Notes under the pieces: generated by a model
What the model saw: only the letters and a program-made list of their open reading frames with translations
Database searches by the model: none
Told to the model about the DNA's origin: nothing
Source of the DNA: Crocinitomicaceae bacterium
Lineage (GTDB): Bacteria > Bacteroidota > Bacteroidia > Flavobacteriales_D > Crocinitomicaceae
Direction of reading: 5' to 3'
DNA: 64,000 nt
Assembly (NCBI GenBank): GCA_022447665.1
Contig: JAKVAQ010000028.1
Span: forward strand, 1 to 64,000
Program-made: the position numbers and the translations under genes
In this document: positions 46,583-56,438 of the stretch, piece after piece
Numbering within the stretch: position 1 is the stretch's first letter
Layout of the letters: every line of letters starts with the position of its first letter

Positions 46583-47401
46583 CTATTTCCTTCCGAAATC
46601 AGCAGGTATTTCGCCCCAAGCCTTTGTTTCCCACTTAAGGAGAGGGTTCTTGAAAGCGTTACTTTTTAGCCATTTTTCTGCTCTGAAAATAAGCTCTTTC
46701 AATTTGTTTGAAGGCTCTCTTTTAGTTTTACACTTTCCGTTCATTACCCATCCCATAGCTATTCTCGAGTCGGAATAAATAGGCAGAGTTTTCATCTTAG
46801 GGTCTTTGTGGTTGTTCAAATAGGCTAAGGCATGCACTAATGCCAAGAATTCTCCAATGTTATTGGTTCCGCCTTTATGAGGACCCACATGAAAAACCTG
46901 ATCCTTGCTAAAGGTCCACACCCCCTGATACTCCATGATACCTTTTCCATTTGCCGCGGCATCAACTGCCAAACTTAATTCAATTGGATCACCTATTAAT
47001 TTGCGCTCATTTTCAGTTAGATCGCGTGTCTTTTTATAATCTCCATCTTTATAATTATCAGGATGATCATTAAAAGCTTTTTCAGCTAATTGTTTACTAC
47101 CAAAAGTTTTATAGATCGGTTTTTCGACACCTTTTATGTTCTGAAGAACTTCATTCCAATCTGTATAAATCCCGGGTGACTTACCACGCCATACGACATA
47201 ATAATAGGACTTTTTCTTAGAACTACTTTCAACAGAATCTGGATCTTTAAGTGCTTTTCTGGCTTCATCTAAAGTTTTGAAAGACTTGAATTTAGCGTTC
47301 GGGTAGCCTTTGATTTGTTCTTGGCATTTATCCCAACTATCATAGATTCCAGGTAAGTGACCTTCCCAAACGACGTAAAACTTAGATTTACCTTTTTTCA
47401 T
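46583..47401 (-). CDS. rnhA: ribonuclease HI with two viroplasmin domains
   Basis: 272 aa. Two N-terminal viroplasmin (caulimovirus P6-like) RNA:DNA-hybrid-binding domains: FYVVWEGHLPGIYDSW (about 8-50) and YYVVWRGKSPGIYTDW (about 67-112). They are followed by the RNase H fold with Asp147 (SLAVDAAANG), Glu184 (NNIGEFLALVHAL) and Asp211 (IYSDSRIAMGWV). It removes RNA from RNA:DNA hybrids. Most RNase HIs with this domain have one copy; here there are two. It has its own short-leader promoter. Confidence 0.9.
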   Translation of the reverse strand: MKKGKSKFYVVWEGHLPGIYDSWDKCQEQIKGYPNAKFKSFKTLDEARKALKDPDSVESSSKKKSYYYVVWRGKSPGIYTDWNEVLQNIKGVEKPIYKTFGSKQLAEKAFNDHPDNYKDGDYKKTRDLTENERKLIGDPIELSLAVDAAANGKGIMEYQGVWTFSKDQVFHVGPHKGGTNNIGEFLALVHALAYLNNHKDPKMKTLPIYSDSRIAMGWVMNGKCKTKREPSNKLKELIFRAEKWLKSNAFKNPLLKWETKAWGEIPADFGRK

Positions 47402-47405
47402 TGAT

Positions 47406-47413
47406 CAAAAATA
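47406..47413 (-). promoter_or_regulatory. -7 promoter box TATTTTTG
   Basis: CAAAAATA on the plus strand; TATTTTTG on the minus strand ends 4 nt before the rnhA ATG, so the mRNA would be almost leaderless. Confidence 0.5.
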
Positions 47414-47506
47414 CAATTTCATAGAAATCTGGTTTTCATTCGTAGAAAACTTTGGCGATATGGGAAACAAAAAGTGAAAAAAATGTTTCCAATGTATAGT
47501 TCTTAT

Positions 47507-47514
47507 TAATTTTG
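47507..47514 (+). promoter_or_regulatory. -7 promoter box TAATTTTG
   Basis: TAnnTTTG match 5 nt before the start of the tetR-like gene, the first gene of the efflux operon. No clear inverted repeat for TetR autoregulation was noticed in the 118-bp divergent gap. Confidence 0.5.
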
Positions 47515-47519
47515 CATGC

Positions 47520-48149
47520 ATGAATGAAAAGAAAAGGGAGATAGTTACGCAAGCAACCGAAGTGTATATGCGCTTGGGAATCAAGAGTGTGACTATGGAT
47601 GAGATGGCGCGTCAGTTAGGTGTTTCTAAAAAGACATTATATCAACATGTTAGTGATAAAAATGATTTGGTGATGCAATGCATTCATTTAAATCATGCTG
47701 CAGAAGAGCGCGTCATAGAGGAAATATTAAGTACCCATACTGATGCAATCGATCAGTTAGTTGCCATTACTTCATTTGTGGCCAAGCAATTACAAATGAT
47801 TCATCCTTCTATCATTTTTGATTTGAATAAATATCACCCTTCGGTGGTGAAGAAAATGAACTGTCATAAGGAAGAGTTTGTTGGAGGTACTATCAAATCA
47901 AATCTTGAATTAGGAATAAACCAAGGAGTTTACAGAGAGAATTTGAATGCGGATATTATTGCAATGATGCACATGGCAACTATTGATTTACTTATGAGTG
48001 GATCAATGCAACGTGCTTCACATATGAAACCAGAAGAGGTTTACTCAGAATTTGTTCGATATCACATTAGAGGAATCGCGAGTGAAAAAGGATTAAAACA
48101 TCTCCACGAACTTGTAAAAAAAGAACCCCAGTTATTAGCCGGATTATAA
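47520..48149 (+). CDS. TetR-family transcriptional regulator of the efflux operon
   Basis: 209 aa. The N-terminal helix-turn-helix is clear (KSVTMDEMARQLGVSKKTLYQHVSDKND, residues ~20-48; recognition helix SKKTLYQHV). The ligand-binding domain follows. It is first in a co-directional run with a TolC-like outer-membrane protein, a membrane-fusion protein and an RND pump, so it most likely represses that operon and its ligand is a pump substrate. Confidence 0.9.
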   Translation: MNEKKREIVTQATEVYMRLGIKSVTMDEMARQLGVSKKTLYQHVSDKNDLVMQCIHLNHAAEERVIEEILSTHTDAIDQLVAITSFVAKQLQMIHPSIIFDLNKYHPSVVKKMNCHKEEFVGGTIKSNLELGINQGVYRENLNADIIAMMHMATIDLLMSGSMQRASHMKPEEVYSEFVRYHIRGIASEKGLKHLHELVKKEPQLLAGL

Positions 48150-48157
48150 TTAGAACT

Positions 48158-49489
48158 ATGAAAAAAGTGTATTTGTTAATGATCGGATTTCTGACCTTCA
48201 ATTCATTTGGTCAAGATACCGAGTCATTTAGTTTACAGGCAGCCGAAGAATACGGTGTAAACAATAATGACAAAATGAAAAATGTATTACTCGACTACGA
48301 AGTTGCTCGAAAGCGAGTTTGGGAAACTACCGCAATTGGTTTGCCTCAGGTAAGTGCAGAAGGTAGTTTTCAAGACTTTATTGATATTCCTGTATCAGTT
48401 GTTGAGGCAAATTTATTCAATCCATTAGCGCCAGAAGGTGATCTCCTTGAATTTCAAATGGGACAGCGCTACACGACTTCATTAACGTTCAATGTTAATC
48501 AGTTGATTTTTGACGGGTCGTATGTCGTAGGACTAAAGTTCGCTAATTTCTGGATGGAAATGAGTTCTAATAATATCGAAAGAACTAAAGCTGATATTAA
48601 AACGATGGTTCGTGAAGGGTACTATAACGTGCTCGTGGCGCAAGAGAATTTAAGTCTCATGGATTCAATCTTACTTTCTACAGAAGAGCTGGAGAGAGAG
48701 AACCAAATTCTTTTAGAGAACAAAGTGATTCTCCAGGAAGATGCTGATCAAATTACCTTAACGCTTAACCGTATTAAAATGAATAAGCAAGTTGCTGAGC
48801 GCCAATTAGAAATTGCCAAAAACTTGCTTAAACTACAAATGGGGTATGATTTAGAAAAGGACATTGAAGTGAGTGAAACTCTAGATGATGTACTCGGTGA
48901 AATACTTCTTGGCGCAGGAGCAGGAGAAGGTAACGCAGTGACCAACAATATGAATTACCAAATGATGCTTGATCAGCAACGTTTGGATGAGTTTAGCTTA
49001 ATGAATGAAAAGGCGGCATACTATCCTTCAGTTGGAGCATTCCTATCACATTCTCAAAACGCGTTTAGAAATGAATTTAATTTCTTTAATGACGGTCAAT
49101 GGTACCCAACTACAGTTTGGGGCGTTGCTGTACAAATTCCTATTACCACTTCAGGTCAAAAGGTAATGCGTGTGCAACAAGCAGAAATCAAGTTAGAACA
49201 AGATCAAAATACCCTTAATGATTTAGAAAGATCTCTTGAATTTCAAGAGCTTCAGCTAAAAGCGGAATTTCAAAATGCGGTTGATCAAATGAATTTTGAA
49301 AAACAAAACATAGCATTGGCACATTTCATATACGAACAATCATTAAAAAGAAAAGAAATAGGAGCTGTTTCCTCGTTTGATGTAACACAAAAACAGAATC
49401 AGCTACTCCAAGCAGAAGGTGCTTATATCGGAAGTGTGCTTCAGCTTTTAAATATTAAAATCCAGTTAGACAAATTATACAGTAAATAA
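48158..49489 (+). CDS. TolC-family outer-membrane efflux protein
   Basis: 443 aa with signal peptide MKKVYLLMIGFLTFNSFGQ. Two repeats of the TolC-type long helical hairpins and short barrel strands are visible (DYEVARKRVWETTAIGLPQV in the first, EFSLMNEKAAYYPSVGAFLS in the second). It forms the outer-membrane channel for the RND pump two genes downstream. It is 8 bp after the TetR gene. Confidence 0.92.
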   Translation: MKKVYLLMIGFLTFNSFGQDTESFSLQAAEEYGVNNNDKMKNVLLDYEVARKRVWETTAIGLPQVSAEGSFQDFIDIPVSVVEANLFNPLAPEGDLLEFQMGQRYTTSLTFNVNQLIFDGSYVVGLKFANFWMEMSSNNIERTKADIKTMVREGYYNVLVAQENLSLMDSILLSTEELERENQILLENKVILQEDADQITLTLNRIKMNKQVAERQLEIAKNLLKLQMGYDLEKDIEVSETLDDVLGEILLGAGAGEGNAVTNNMNYQMMLDQQRLDEFSLMNEKAAYYPSVGAFLSHSQNAFRNEFNFFNDGQWYPTTVWGVAVQIPITTSGQKVMRVQQAEIKLEQDQNTLNDLERSLEFQELQLKAEFQNAVDQMNFEKQNIALAHFIYEQSLKRKEIGAVSSFDVTQKQNQLLQAEGAYIGSVLQLLNIKIQLDKLYSK

Positions 49490-49505
49490 GCTTAATACCC
49501 AGAAA

Positions 49506-50648
49506 ATGAAAAAAGTTAATAAAATAGCAATAGTTGCAGGTTTAGGCCTAGTAATGATCTCCTGCGGAGGAGAGGCTCCCGAAGAGAATTCAGACCTGAC
49601 AGCTTTGATTGCAAAAAGAGATTCACTTAAAACGATTATCGCAGAAGTGAATGCTCAAATAGAATCTATGGATACTACTACCGTTTCATACAATCCAATG
49701 GTAAGTGTTGAAGGAATAGAGGTTCGCGCTTTTGAGCATAAAATTGAAGTCCAAGGAGCTGTCGAAACAGACAAGAACGCGATGATTAATGCCGAGGCAA
49801 GTGGTACGATTAGAAGAGTACATGTTGTTGAGGGACAAAAAGTATCACAAGGACAAGCCTTAATCACGATTGATGCGGCAATTCTAGCTTCTCAAATAGA
49901 CGAGGTAGAAACGCAACTTGAACTTGCCAATTACATGTTTGAAAAACAGCAAAAATTGATGGAGCAAGGATTAGGAACGGAGATGGAGTATGAGCAAGCA
50001 AAATCTCAGAAAAAATCTTTAGAAAGCACAATCAAAACAATGAAGAGCCAACAAGGCAAAACAGTCGTACGCGCGCCTTTCTCAGGAACGGTTGATCAAG
50101 TAATGGTGAGCCTTGGAGAAATGGCAGCCCCTGGTGTTCCGTTATTAAGATTAGTTGATAATGCGAATGTGAAAATAACGGCATCATTGTCTGAGAACCT
50201 TTTGGGTAGTGTAAGTGAAGGTACACCTGTAGAGCTTAATTTCCCAGCTTTAAATGATACTACAATTTATTCTTCTGTTACTAGCCGAGGTAATTTTATT
50301 GATCCTGTGAACAGAACATTTAGAATTCGCGTGGATATCAAAAAGAACAAATTACTTCTACCAAACCAATTGGCCAAGGTTCGTGTAACTGATTTCAAAA
50401 AGAAGGATGCTACAGTAATCAATTCTCAGGCTATCATTCAGGACACACAGAATAACAATTATGTCTATGTAATTGCTGATAAAACCGAAGAGGGCTATAC
50501 AGTGGAGAAAGTCTTTGTAGAAGTCTTGTCAAAGTACAAAGGTAAAGCGTGCGTGGAGCCAATCAATGGAGAATTATCACCTGAAGCAAAAATTGTAGTA
50601 GATGGAGCTAAGGGTATCACAGAAGCTGATATAGTAACTATTCAATAA
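49506..50648 (+). CDS. membrane-fusion (periplasmic adaptor) protein of RND efflux
   Basis: 380 aa. Lipoprotein signal peptide with lipobox (IVAGLGLVMISCGG; Cys about residue 20). A coiled coil follows (EEVNAQIES and QIDEVETQLELANYMFEK hairpin), flanked by a lipoyl-like domain (EASGTIRRVHVVEGQKVSQG / GKTVVRAPFSGTVDQVMVS) and beta-barrel domain. It bridges the RND pump and TolC. Confidence 0.92.
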   Translation: MKKVNKIAIVAGLGLVMISCGGEAPEENSDLTALIAKRDSLKTIIAEVNAQIESMDTTTVSYNPMVSVEGIEVRAFEHKIEVQGAVETDKNAMINAEASGTIRRVHVVEGQKVSQGQALITIDAAILASQIDEVETQLELANYMFEKQQKLMEQGLGTEMEYEQAKSQKKSLESTIKTMKSQQGKTVVRAPFSGTVDQVMVSLGEMAAPGVPLLRLVDNANVKITASLSENLLGSVSEGTPVELNFPALNDTTIYSSVTSRGNFIDPVNRTFRIRVDIKKNKLLLPNQLAKVRVTDFKKKDATVINSQAIIQDTQNNNYVYVIADKTEEGYTVEKVFVEVLSKYKGKACVEPINGELSPEAKIVVDGAKGITEADIVTIQ

Positions 50649-50655
50649 GCATAGA

Positions 50656-53600
50656 ATGAGCGGAATAGAGAATCAAAAAGAATTCGGCCTATCGACCTGG
50701 GCGGTGAAAAACCGTAAAATGGTCTACTTAATTATTGCATTAATTGTAATAATGGGAGCCGGGGCATATTCGAGTATGCCAAAAGAGAATTTTCCTGAAC
50801 TTCAAATACCAGAGATTTATGTTGGTGTTGCGTATCCGGGAAACTCGCCTGAAATTATTGCAGATAAGATTACTGATCCTATTGAGAAGGAGCTTAATTC
50901 CATTAAAAATGTAGATGAGATAAAATCGCATTCAATTGATGGCTTCGCCTCAATTCAAGTAAAGTTTGACTTTAAGGTAACGGCCAAACAGGCCTTGCAG
51001 GATGTGAAGGATGCTGTAGATAAAGCACGTTCTTCAAAAGGATTCCCGCAAGATTTACCGGTAGAGCCAAATATTTTCGAAATGGATGTTTCGGAAATGC
51101 CAATCATGAACATTAACCTTTCGGGAGATTACTCCATTGTTCAGCTGAATGAATACGCAGAGGAGTTAGAAGATTTGATAGAGGATCTTCAGGAGATTTC
51201 GGAAGTAGATATTCGAGGAACCCAGGAGCAGGAAATGCAAATACTGGTAGATCCAAAGAAGGCTGAAGCCGTCGATGTTTCTTTCAATGACATACAAGGT
51301 GCTATTGCCAACGAAAACGTTACGATGTCTGGTGGTGAATACCTTGATGGAACAACGAAAAGAACCTTGCAAATTGAGGGGAAATTCGTTTCTGCCGAGG
51401 AGATTGAGAATGTTATTGTTAAGCAAGAGGATTACAAACCTGTTTATTTGCGTGATATAGCTACCGTTTCATTTGCTGATGCAGATACTACTTCTTACGC
51501 ACGAGAGCGTGGACAAACAGTAGTTATGCTGGATGTGAAAAAGCGCAGTGGGCAGAACCTCTTGGATGCTTCTGAAAAGATAAATCAACTATTGATCGAT
51601 GTTAGGGATCAAAAATTAATCCCTGATGGAGTGAATATTTCAGTAACCAACGATCAATCAGGGCAAACACGTGAAATGGTGTCTAACCTTGAAAACTCGA
51701 TCATCTTTGGGGTTATCCTTGTGGTTGGTGTACTTCTATTCTTCTTAGGAATAAGAAACTCATTATTCGTAGGTGTGGCCATTCCGCTATCTATGTTTAT
51801 GTCCTTCTTAATCCTAAATTCAATGGGGGTTACCTTGAACGTAATGGTGCTTTTCTCTTTAGTACTGGCCTTGGGTATGCTGGTGGATAATGGAATTGTG
51901 GTTGTGGAGAACGTTCAACGATTGATGGAGGAAGGTGTAGATAGCTTCACAGCGGCCCGTAAAGGGGTAGGTGAAATTGCTTGGCCAATTATTGCCTCGA
52001 CCGCTACAACTCTAGGTGCATTTATTCCTTTAGCATTATGGCCAGGATTAATGGGTGAGTTCATGAAATACTTACCAATTACATTAATCATCGTTCTTGG
52101 CTCATCATTATTTGTAGCCTTGGTTATCAATCCGGTATTGGTAGCTATGTATATGAAAGTGGAGCAAGAAGGTAGTAGTAAAAAACGACCAATAATCACT
52201 TCAATCGTATTTATTGCTTTAGGGCTATTAACACTTCCTGCTTCAACAGGGTGGGGTAACTTATTTATTTTAATAGGTCTGCTAATTATACTCACAATTT
52301 TTGCGTTGAATCCCGCTACTCGCTGGTTCCAAAAGAAATTTTTACCAGTATTAGAACGAATCTATGAGAAAGTACTAAAGTTTTCATTGGTAAGAAGCAG
52401 GCCAATTCTGTTCTTTATCGGAATGATCTTTTTGTTCATTTTCTCGATTGCTATCGTTGGTGTTTTTGCTCCAAAAGTCTTGTTCTTCCCTGAGAACCAG
52501 CCAAAGTATGTGAATATTTTTATCCAACATCCTATCGGAACCGATATCAAGGAAACGAATAAAACAACTTTGGAAGTGGAAAGAATCCTATCAGAAGAAA
52601 TCCTAACGAAGGAAATAGCTGACACGGTTAATAAGCCTTTTAAAGATTGGATTATTCAATCAATCATCGCACAAGTAGGGGAAGGAACATCTGATCCGGC
52701 TCAAGGAGTGCAAATGGGTAATACACCGCATAAGGGAAGGGTAACGATCAACTTCGCTGAGTTTAAGGATAGAGGAAAATATGATACTAGAGATCTAATG
52801 GAGAAAATCTCTGACGGTTTACGTAATCGTTTCCCGGCAGATGTCCAAATAACTGTAGATAAGAATAACGATGGACCTCCTACTTCTCCTCCAATTAATG
52901 TTGAGATATTTGGGAATATTGAATATGACTCATTAATTGCTGAGGCAGATAGAATGCGTCTTTTCTTAGATCGTAAAAATGTCTCGGGAGTTGATAAATT
53001 GAAGCTTGATGTGGAGACTGGGAAGCCAGAATTAAAAATTGAAATTGATCGTGAAAAAGCACGATTATTCAATACTTCAACAGGGCAAATTGGTAACGCT
53101 ATACGTACAGCGTTATTCGGATCTGACATCTCTACCTATAAGGTTGGTGATGAAACCTATGACATTGTAGTTCGTTTTGATAAGGATAATCGAAATGATT
53201 TAGATGCACTTCTTGATCAACGATTAATTTTCAGAAACAATAAAGGACAAATGTTGCGTATTCCTGTGCGTTCTTTAATTAAGGAACCAGAGCCAACAAA
53301 TACATATAGTTCGGTTGTTCATAAAGACCTAGTACCAATGGTAACAATCTTCTCAGGTGTTACTGAAGGGGCTAACCCAAATGAGGTTGTAGAGGAGTTG
53401 AAGGCGTTAATGTTGGAATATGAGGATCTCTATGATATTAATCCTGCAATAGGATACAAATTCACGGGAGAGCAAGAGGAACAAGCAAAAGAGATGGCAT
53501 TTTTACAAAATGCCCTATTCATTGCTGTATTTATTATTTTAATGGTAATTGTAGGTCAATTCAACGCCTTTTCTACACCAGCTATTATTATGTTCGCGGT

Positions 53601-54129
53601 GGTCTTCTCACTGATCGGAGTATTTTTAGGATTGGTTGTATTCCAGATGGATTTCGTAATCATCATGACCATGATTGGTATAATATCACTCGCCGGGGTC
53701 GTAGTGAACAATGCCATTGTATTAATTGATTACACCAACTTAATTAGAAAGCGTAGAAGAGAGGAGTTAGGCTTAGGTGAATTTGAGCAACTTCCAATGG
53801 AGGAAATTAAATCAGCTATTGTACAAGCAGGAAAAACGAGGTTACGTCCGGTATTACTTACGGCCATTACTACAGTTCTTGGATTAATACCATTGGCCGT
53901 AGGGTTGAACATTGATTTTACTACCTTATTAACGGAGTACGATGCAAACTTCTACATGGGTGGTGATAATACCATGTTCTTTGGGCCAATGTCGTGGACT
54001 ATAATTTTTGGATTGTCATTCGCGACTTTCTTGACACTGATTATTATTCCTATTATGTATTTGATATTCTACAAATTCAAATTGTGGATTTATCGAATTA
54101 CTGGTGGAAAAATGAGATCAAACATATAA
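50656..54129 (+). CDS. RND efflux transporter (AcrB/HAE1-like)
   Basis: 1157 aa. Twelve membrane helices with two large periplasmic loops in the usual duplicated arrangement. TM4 reads LALGMLVDNGIVVVENV, so where AcrB has two Asp (DD) this has Asp-Asn; TM10 has AGVVVNNAIVLIDYT. This DN pattern is common in Bacteroidota RND pumps of the efflux type. It should export a hydrophobic or amphiphilic compound by proton motive force. An insertion of ~70 residues with two extra hydrophobic segments sits between TM6 and TM7 (about 510-580), longer than in AcrB. Confidence 0.92.
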   Translation: MSGIENQKEFGLSTWAVKNRKMVYLIIALIVIMGAGAYSSMPKENFPELQIPEIYVGVAYPGNSPEIIADKITDPIEKELNSIKNVDEIKSHSIDGFASIQVKFDFKVTAKQALQDVKDAVDKARSSKGFPQDLPVEPNIFEMDVSEMPIMNINLSGDYSIVQLNEYAEELEDLIEDLQEISEVDIRGTQEQEMQILVDPKKAEAVDVSFNDIQGAIANENVTMSGGEYLDGTTKRTLQIEGKFVSAEEIENVIVKQEDYKPVYLRDIATVSFADADTTSYARERGQTVVMLDVKKRSGQNLLDASEKINQLLIDVRDQKLIPDGVNISVTNDQSGQTREMVSNLENSIIFGVILVVGVLLFFLGIRNSLFVGVAIPLSMFMSFLILNSMGVTLNVMVLFSLVLALGMLVDNGIVVVENVQRLMEEGVDSFTAARKGVGEIAWPIIASTATTLGAFIPLALWPGLMGEFMKYLPITLIIVLGSSLFVALVINPVLVAMYMKVEQEGSSKKRPIITSIVFIALGLLTLPASTGWGNLFILIGLLIILTIFALNPATRWFQKKFLPVLERIYEKVLKFSLVRSRPILFFIGMIFLFIFSIAIVGVFAPKVLFFPENQPKYVNIFIQHPIGTDIKETNKTTLEVERILSEEILTKEIADTVNKPFKDWIIQSIIAQVGEGTSDPAQGVQMGNTPHKGRVTINFAEFKDRGKYDTRDLMEKISDGLRNRFPADVQITVDKNNDGPPTSPPINVEIFGNIEYDSLIAEADRMRLFLDRKNVSGVDKLKLDVETGKPELKIEIDREKARLFNTSTGQIGNAIRTALFGSDISTYKVGDETYDIVVRFDKDNRNDLDALLDQRLIFRNNKGQMLRIPVRSLIKEPEPTNTYSSVVHKDLVPMVTIFSGVTEGANPNEVVEELKALMLEYEDLYDINPAIGYKFTGEQEEQAKEMAFLQNALFIAVFIILMVIVGQFNAFSTPAIIMFAVVFSLIGVFLGLVVFQMDFVIIMTMIGIISLAGVVVNNAIVLIDYTNLIRKRRREELGLGEFEQLPMEEIKSAIVQAGKTRLRPVLLTAITTVLGLIPLAVGLNIDFTTLLTEYDANFYMGGDNTMFFGPMSWTIIFGLSFATFLTLIIIPIMYLIFYKFKLWIYRITGGKMRSNI

Positions 54130-54133
54130 TTTT

Positions 54134-54159
54134 AAAGCCCCGTTTTGCGGGGCTTTTTT
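54134..54159 (+). terminator. strong intrinsic terminator of the efflux operon
   Basis: AAGCCCCG and CGGGGCTT form an 8-bp GC-rich stem with a 5-nt loop, followed by TTTTT. Confidence 0.92.
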
Positions 54160-54166
54160 ATTGCTT

Positions 54167-54174
54167 TATCTTTG
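54167..54174 (+). promoter_or_regulatory. -7 promoter box TATCTTTG
   Basis: TAnnTTTG match 4 nt before the start at 54179. Together with the terminator just upstream it defines the start of a new transcript with almost no leader. Confidence 0.55.
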
Positions 54175-54178
54175 ATGA

Positions 54179-54976
54179 ATGCGAAACATATTTTTGTTTT
54201 TCTTAGTGACTCTTTTTGGAGGTCAGAGTAATGCTCAAGACAGTCTTCTCCAACTTAAAACTGCTGTTTCATTGTCTTTTGAAGCGAATCAGGGAGTTCA
54301 ATATGGAAGACGGTACAATACGCTTTCAGATCAATCTGACATAATCAATGGGAGAAGCTACGGAGTTAACTTAGGTTATCATACTTTGTTTCATCTAAAT
54401 ACATACAACCGTCTAGGTTTTGGAGTAGAGTTAACAGCAGCTTCAATACAGAGTCAAATCAATTTTAGAAATGCATATAATGTCCCGAACCCTACCGGGC
54501 AATATTATGATTTAGGTAAAATCAATAGCTTTTATTTAGCAACTGATTTGCCCTTGTATTATCAAAATGCCATGCGTTTTAAAACCGGTGAACTAGCACT
54601 AAGTCTCGGAACAAAAATTAGAATTATTCCTTTTATTGGCAATGCGGGTAATCAATCTCGAGAATTTGAAGTTGATTATGACGACGCTAACTATAACTTT
54701 AACAATGTTTTTAATGTGGATTATGGCATGGAGCTGAGTAGAGTGGTGGTTTTCTATAATTTACGGGTGAATTATACGAGGTTCTTGGAGAATAGTAGAG
54801 GACTTTCTTTCTTTACTTCAGTTTCTGTAGGAGGATTTAATAATTGGATTGATGTCTATTATTCGAACATGGACAATTATGAAAATGGAACCTTTTATGA
54901 GTATGAAGGAGAGAGTCGATTATACCTTAAATTAGCTATGTCTCATTTGAGTTTTGGGGTTTCATATCTCTGGTAA
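54179..54976 (+). CDS. outer-membrane barrel-like protein, unknown
   Basis: 265 aa with signal peptide MRNIFLFFLVTLFGGQSNAQ. Strand-rich, with many Tyr/Asn, and ends in LSFGVSYLW, a typical barrel end. Family not recognised. It is followed by another barrel protein 73 bp on. Confidence 0.7.
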   Translation: MRNIFLFFLVTLFGGQSNAQDSLLQLKTAVSLSFEANQGVQYGRRYNTLSDQSDIINGRSYGVNLGYHTLFHLNTYNRLGFGVELTAASIQSQINFRNAYNVPNPTGQYYDLGKINSFYLATDLPLYYQNAMRFKTGELALSLGTKIRIIPFIGNAGNQSREFEVDYDDANYNFNNVFNVDYGMELSRVVVFYNLRVNYTRFLENSRGLSFFTSVSVGGFNNWIDVYYSNMDNYENGTFYEYEGESRLYLKLAMSHLSFGVSYLW

Positions 54977-55049
54977 ATCGTTTTAAAATAAGAGCTACAT
55001 AGATTGGCACGAAGGTTGTTAATTTTTTGTTAACACAAAGCCTATATCT

Positions 55050-56351
55050 ATGATCGCACATAGCCTAATGGGGATACTCTTATTGAGTGTCCCCTTTATT
55101 TCTAGTTCTCAATCTTACGAAAGAAACTACCTAAGAAATTATAAATCCCCTGAATTCAAATATAGAGCTTGGAACATCGGTTCGACAGGAGGCAACATGT
55201 TGAGGATTGCTCACACTGATCAATTTACAAGAGTTAATTTGAATGGCCGGTCTACATTCTTCTACAGAACGAATAAACATATTTATCAAGGAGATGGTGA
55301 TATTGAGTTAAATGAATCGCTCATACTTTGGACTAATAATTTGAACTCTTTTGAACATCGAACCAGTCTGAGAACCTCGACTTTTAATCGATTCTATACT
55401 CGTAAGAACTTTTTCTATGGAGTGCATGGCGTCGGAAGCCTAAGTTTGAGAAATAGTTCTGCAGCTGACGCATTTAATAATACTATTAGAACGAGAAACT
55501 ATTCAATCAATTATGAGTTGAATTTATCATTTGGTTATGGCAGATTGGAGCCTGTGCATTATGCCAGACGTGCGATGGACATTACCAAAGTTTTTGAAAA
55601 AGAACTTATTTCTGAGGCTATATCCGAATCAGAATTGGATGAACTTAGTCATGCAGTTACTAGAGCTCTGAACATTAGAAAATTCGATTACCGGAAAAGA
55701 AATATTCTGCAGTTGGAAATGCTAGATTCTGCTATTACAAGTTTCGGAAAAGTAAAGAATAAAGATGCAAAGTACTATGGGAATTTAAATGACTTAATTC
55801 GATACAATTTTGTGTTTGATAGATTTTCTGGATTAAGACATGAATACGGATTAATCACTGATATTGATTATCAAAGACTGGTATTTGTCGACTCTGTAAT
55901 TGATGTTAGTGAAATACTAAGACCTTTAGTTTTTGTGAATTTTTCTAATCATATCCCTAACTCATATTCATTTCAAAATAACTTTCTAATTTCAGCTTGT
56001 TTTGGTCTTGAAAGTATCCAAGATTTTGGCCCCCAATCCTTTGATGAATGGTATAGTAATTTGACGTTTGGACATCAATTTGGTTTTTACCCCAATACAA
56101 GGACACATCTGGATGTCTCTAATTATGTTTCCTCCTCATTTACAGATGAAGGCATGGGACTAAATATTTTCTCACAACTTCGAGCGTATTTTTTCATTTC
56201 ACCTAGATTGCGATTAGATCTTTATGCTATTATTAATTTAGTTGGAGATTATGAAAATAGTGGACTAAGAACGTTGAATGTACCAAGTGATTTTTTTGAT
56301 GCCAACCAAATCTTTCAGTTTTCTGGAGGATTAAGGTATTCTCTATTTTAG
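55050..56351 (+). CDS. large outer-membrane barrel-like protein, unknown
   Basis: 433 aa. Signal peptide MIAHSLMGILLLSVPFISSS. The barrel strands are interrupted by a helical segment that begins with GYGRLEPVHYARRAMDITKV, a motif seen in a family of Bacteroidota barrel proteins. The C-terminus ends FQFSGGLRYSLF. Function unknown. It probably forms a unit with the preceding barrel. Confidence 0.7.
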   Translation: MIAHSLMGILLLSVPFISSSQSYERNYLRNYKSPEFKYRAWNIGSTGGNMLRIAHTDQFTRVNLNGRSTFFYRTNKHIYQGDGDIELNESLILWTNNLNSFEHRTSLRTSTFNRFYTRKNFFYGVHGVGSLSLRNSSAADAFNNTIRTRNYSINYELNLSFGYGRLEPVHYARRAMDITKVFEKELISEAISESELDELSHAVTRALNIRKFDYRKRNILQLEMLDSAITSFGKVKNKDAKYYGNLNDLIRYNFVFDRFSGLRHEYGLITDIDYQRLVFVDSVIDVSEILRPLVFVNFSNHIPNSYSFQNNFLISACFGLESIQDFGPQSFDEWYSNLTFGHQFGFYPNTRTHLDVSNYVSSSFTDEGMGLNIFSQLRAYFFISPRLRLDLYAIINLVGDYENSGLRTLNVPSDFFDANQIFQFSGGLRYSLF

Positions 56352-56438
56352 TTTATGGATAAGAGGTGCATGCTATAAATTACTTCAGAACCATGTTTTG
56401 TAGCCTATTCTTATCAAACAAATAACTAAATTTACGCT

